Positions 15,272 to 16,377 of a stretch of 16,377 nt of DNA are shown here, in pieces. The stretch comes from Gammaproteobacteria bacterium. Its GTDB lineage: Bacteria; Pseudomonadota; Gammaproteobacteria; Natronospirales; REEB76. Location: positions 1-16,377 of the forward strand of contig JAGWNO010000022.1 in the NCBI GenBank assembly GCA_028871235.1, read 5' to 3'. How positions within the stretch are numbered: position 1 is the stretch's first letter; each line of letters begins with the position of its first letter. The notes beneath the pieces were generated by a model. It saw only the letters and a program-made list of their open reading frames with translations. It did not search any database and was not told the DNA's origin. Made by a program: the position numbers and the translations under genes.

Positions 15272-16005
15272 GTGCGGCGCGCGTCCTGCATGAGCTGTTT
15301 CATCTCGCGTACCGCCGCCGGCAGACCGGTCATGATGGCGCGCGCAATGATGCTGTGACCGATATTGAGTTCGCTGATCTGCGGGATCGCCGCCACCGGC
15401 ACCACGTTGTGATAATGCAGGCCGTGGCCGGCGTGCACATGCAGGCGCAGCCGTGCCGCCAGTTGTGCCGCGACCTGCAACCGGTGCAGTTCCTGCGCTT
15501 GCGCCTGGGCGTGGGCGGCATCGGCGTAGCGGCCCGCGTGCAGCTCGACCGCCGGCACGTTCAGGGCAGCGGCCGCTTCGATCTGCGCCGGCTCGGGGTC
15601 GATGAATAGAGTAACGTGGATCCCCGCCGCCATCAGCCGGGTAACGGCAGCTGCAATACGCCCGGGCTGTGCGGCCACATCCAGACCGCCTTCGGTGGTG
15701 AGTTCCTGGCGCCGCTCCGGCACCAGGCAGCAATCCTCCGGCAGCAGTTCACAGGCCATGGCCACCATCGCGTCGGTCACCGCCATCTCCAGGTTCATGC
15801 GTGTCTGCAGTACCTGCCGCAGCAAGCGCACATCGCGCTCCTGGATGTGGCGCCGATCCTCGCGCAGGTGCACAGTGATGCTATCGGCACCAGCACCCTC
15901 AGCCAGTCGCGCCGCCTCCACCGGATCCGGATAACGGGTAGCGCGCGCCTGGCGCAAGGTGGCCACATGATCGATATTGACGCCAAGCTGGATAGAGTGA
16001 GCCAT
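15268..16005 (-). CDS. pdxJ: Pyridoxine 5'-phosphate synthase PdxJ
   Basis: This 245-residue TIM-barrel enzyme condenses 3-amino-2-oxopropyl phosphate with 1-deoxyxylulose 5-phosphate to form pyridoxine 5'-phosphate, the last ring-forming step of the DXP-dependent vitamin B6 route. All signature segments are present: LGVNIDHVATLRQAR at 7-21, TVHLREDRRHIQERD at 44-58, NLEMAVTDAM, LVPERRQELTTEGGLDV at 94-110, ELHAGRYAD, HAGHGLHYHNV and ELNIGHSIIARA near the C-terminus. It is of normal length and appears intact. ATG 16005 gives the canonical start. It lies 41 bases after recO and overlaps acpS by four bases, so the three genes are probably one transcript. Confidence 0.97.
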   Translation of the reverse strand: MAHSIQLGVNIDHVATLRQARATRYPDPVEAARLAEGAGADSITVHLREDRRHIQERDVRLLRQVLQTRMNLEMAVTDAMVAMACELLPEDCCLVPERRQELTTEGGLDVAAQPGRIAAAVTRLMAAGIHVTLFIDPEPAQIEAAAALNVPAVELHAGRYADAAHAQAQAQELHRLQVAAQLAARLRLHVHAGHGLHYHNVVPVAAIPQISELNIGHSIIARAIMTGLPAAVREMKQLMQDARRT

Positions 16006-16046
16006 GAGATCGGGCCTTCCGTCGAATTGACTGCGCCATTATTCCG

Positions 16047-16377
16047 TCAGCCGGCCGCCTTTCCAAATGCACGCAGCACCTCGCGGGTCTTGAGGGGCCG
16101 GCCGCCGAGATGCCGCTCCAGCGCCGCCTGCAGCAGCAGCCGCGCCTCGCGCAGCTGTTCACGGCCGGTGAGACTCTCGGCGGCAAGCGCCAGCAGCGTA
16201 TCGCCGCTCACCTGCACACCCATGCCCCCGCCTGCGGCCCCCCGTACCGCGCCCCGCTCCAGGTGATAACGATACAACGCACCCGCCTCGATGGGTCGTC
16301 CGGTCTCGGCCTCATGATCCAGGGTGAGACCGTAACCCAGGATTTCCAGTAAGTGTTTCTCGAACAACCGCAGCGAA
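16047..16377 (-). CDS. recO: DNA repair protein RecO, C-terminal part (gene cut by window end)
   Basis: The frame runs off the right edge and ends in TGA at 16049-16047, giving about 110 C-terminal residues. It reads SLRLFEKHLLEILGYGLTLD, then GALYRYHLERGA, then LLALAAESLTG and RHLGGRPLKTREVLRAFGK, the conserved C-terminal helical part of RecO. RecO loads RecA on SSB-coated single-stranded DNA with RecR during gap repair. Position immediately upstream of pdxJ on the same strand is the usual proteobacterial order. The TTG at 16367 is not the start, because the open frame and the homology continue past it. The OB-fold half is outside the window. Confidence 0.92.
   Translation of the reverse strand, partial: SLRLFEKHLLEILGYGLTLDHEAETGRPIEAGALYRYHLERGAVRGAAGGGMGVQVSGDTLLALAAESLTGREQLREARLLLQAALERHLGGRPLKTREVLRAFGKAAG

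Noticed and set aside
15272..15733. Upstream extension of acpS to 15733
   Set aside because: It would overlap pdxJ deeply. ATG 15271 begins the canonical MILGIGTDLVE sequence.
1..16377. tRNA, rRNA, CRISPR, insertion sequence, phage or toxin-antitoxin genes
   Set aside because: Intergenic gaps are short, and none contains repeat arrays, cloverleaf-like sequence or transposase-like frames.

Overview
The window is a dense, GC-rich stretch of a proteobacterial chromosome, most likely gammaproteobacterial. Grounds: mfd next to a CsiV-family gene, nagZ and a methylthioinosine-type phosphorylase as in pseudomonads, a full BarA/GacS-type hybrid kinase, and an acpS-pdxJ-recO block. No species is named because protein motifs alone do not resolve it. 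No tRNA, rRNA, CRISPR array, insertion sequence or phage gene was seen, and no gene-free stretch exceeds 300 bases.

Layout. (1) 1-1260, plus strand: 3' end of agmatine deiminase (aguA), then N-carbamoylputrescine amidohydrolase (aguB), which together make putrescine from agmatine. (2) 1340-4801, plus: mfd, the transcription-repair coupling factor. (3) 4941-5642, plus: a periplasmic CsiV-family protein. (4) 8972 down to 5669, minus: a DEDDy 3'-5' exonuclease, a broken tail of the rRNA methyltransferase gene rlmD, nagZ (peptidoglycan recycling), hpt (hypoxanthine-guanine phosphoribosyltransferase) and mtnP (methylthioinosine phosphorylase), packed as an operon. (5) 9099-14901, plus: a three-gene operon of TonB-dependent receptor, periplasmic type-I binding protein (ABC_sub_bind family) and BarA-like tripartite hybrid histidine kinase. 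(6) 16377 down to 14879, minus: recO (partial), pdxJ and acpS, running into the kinase gene with a 23-base tail-to-tail overlap.

How the genes fit together. Polyamine synthesis from putrescine releases methylthioadenosine. The mtnP and hpt products, whose genes overlap by four bases, could return its purine to IMP, so the agu genes and the nagZ operon touch the same metabolism. The most distinctive part is region 5. A binding protein with no permease or ATPase beside it is translationally coupled to a BarA-type kinase and preceded by an outer-membrane receptor. That suggests a receptor / binding protein / kinase sensing line feeding a BarA/GacS-like phosphorelay. In E. coli barA lies beside rlmD. 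Here only about 45 codons of rlmD survive, frameshifted by a 5-base tandem duplication, with the exonuclease gene where the rest should be. This points to a past rearrangement at this locus.
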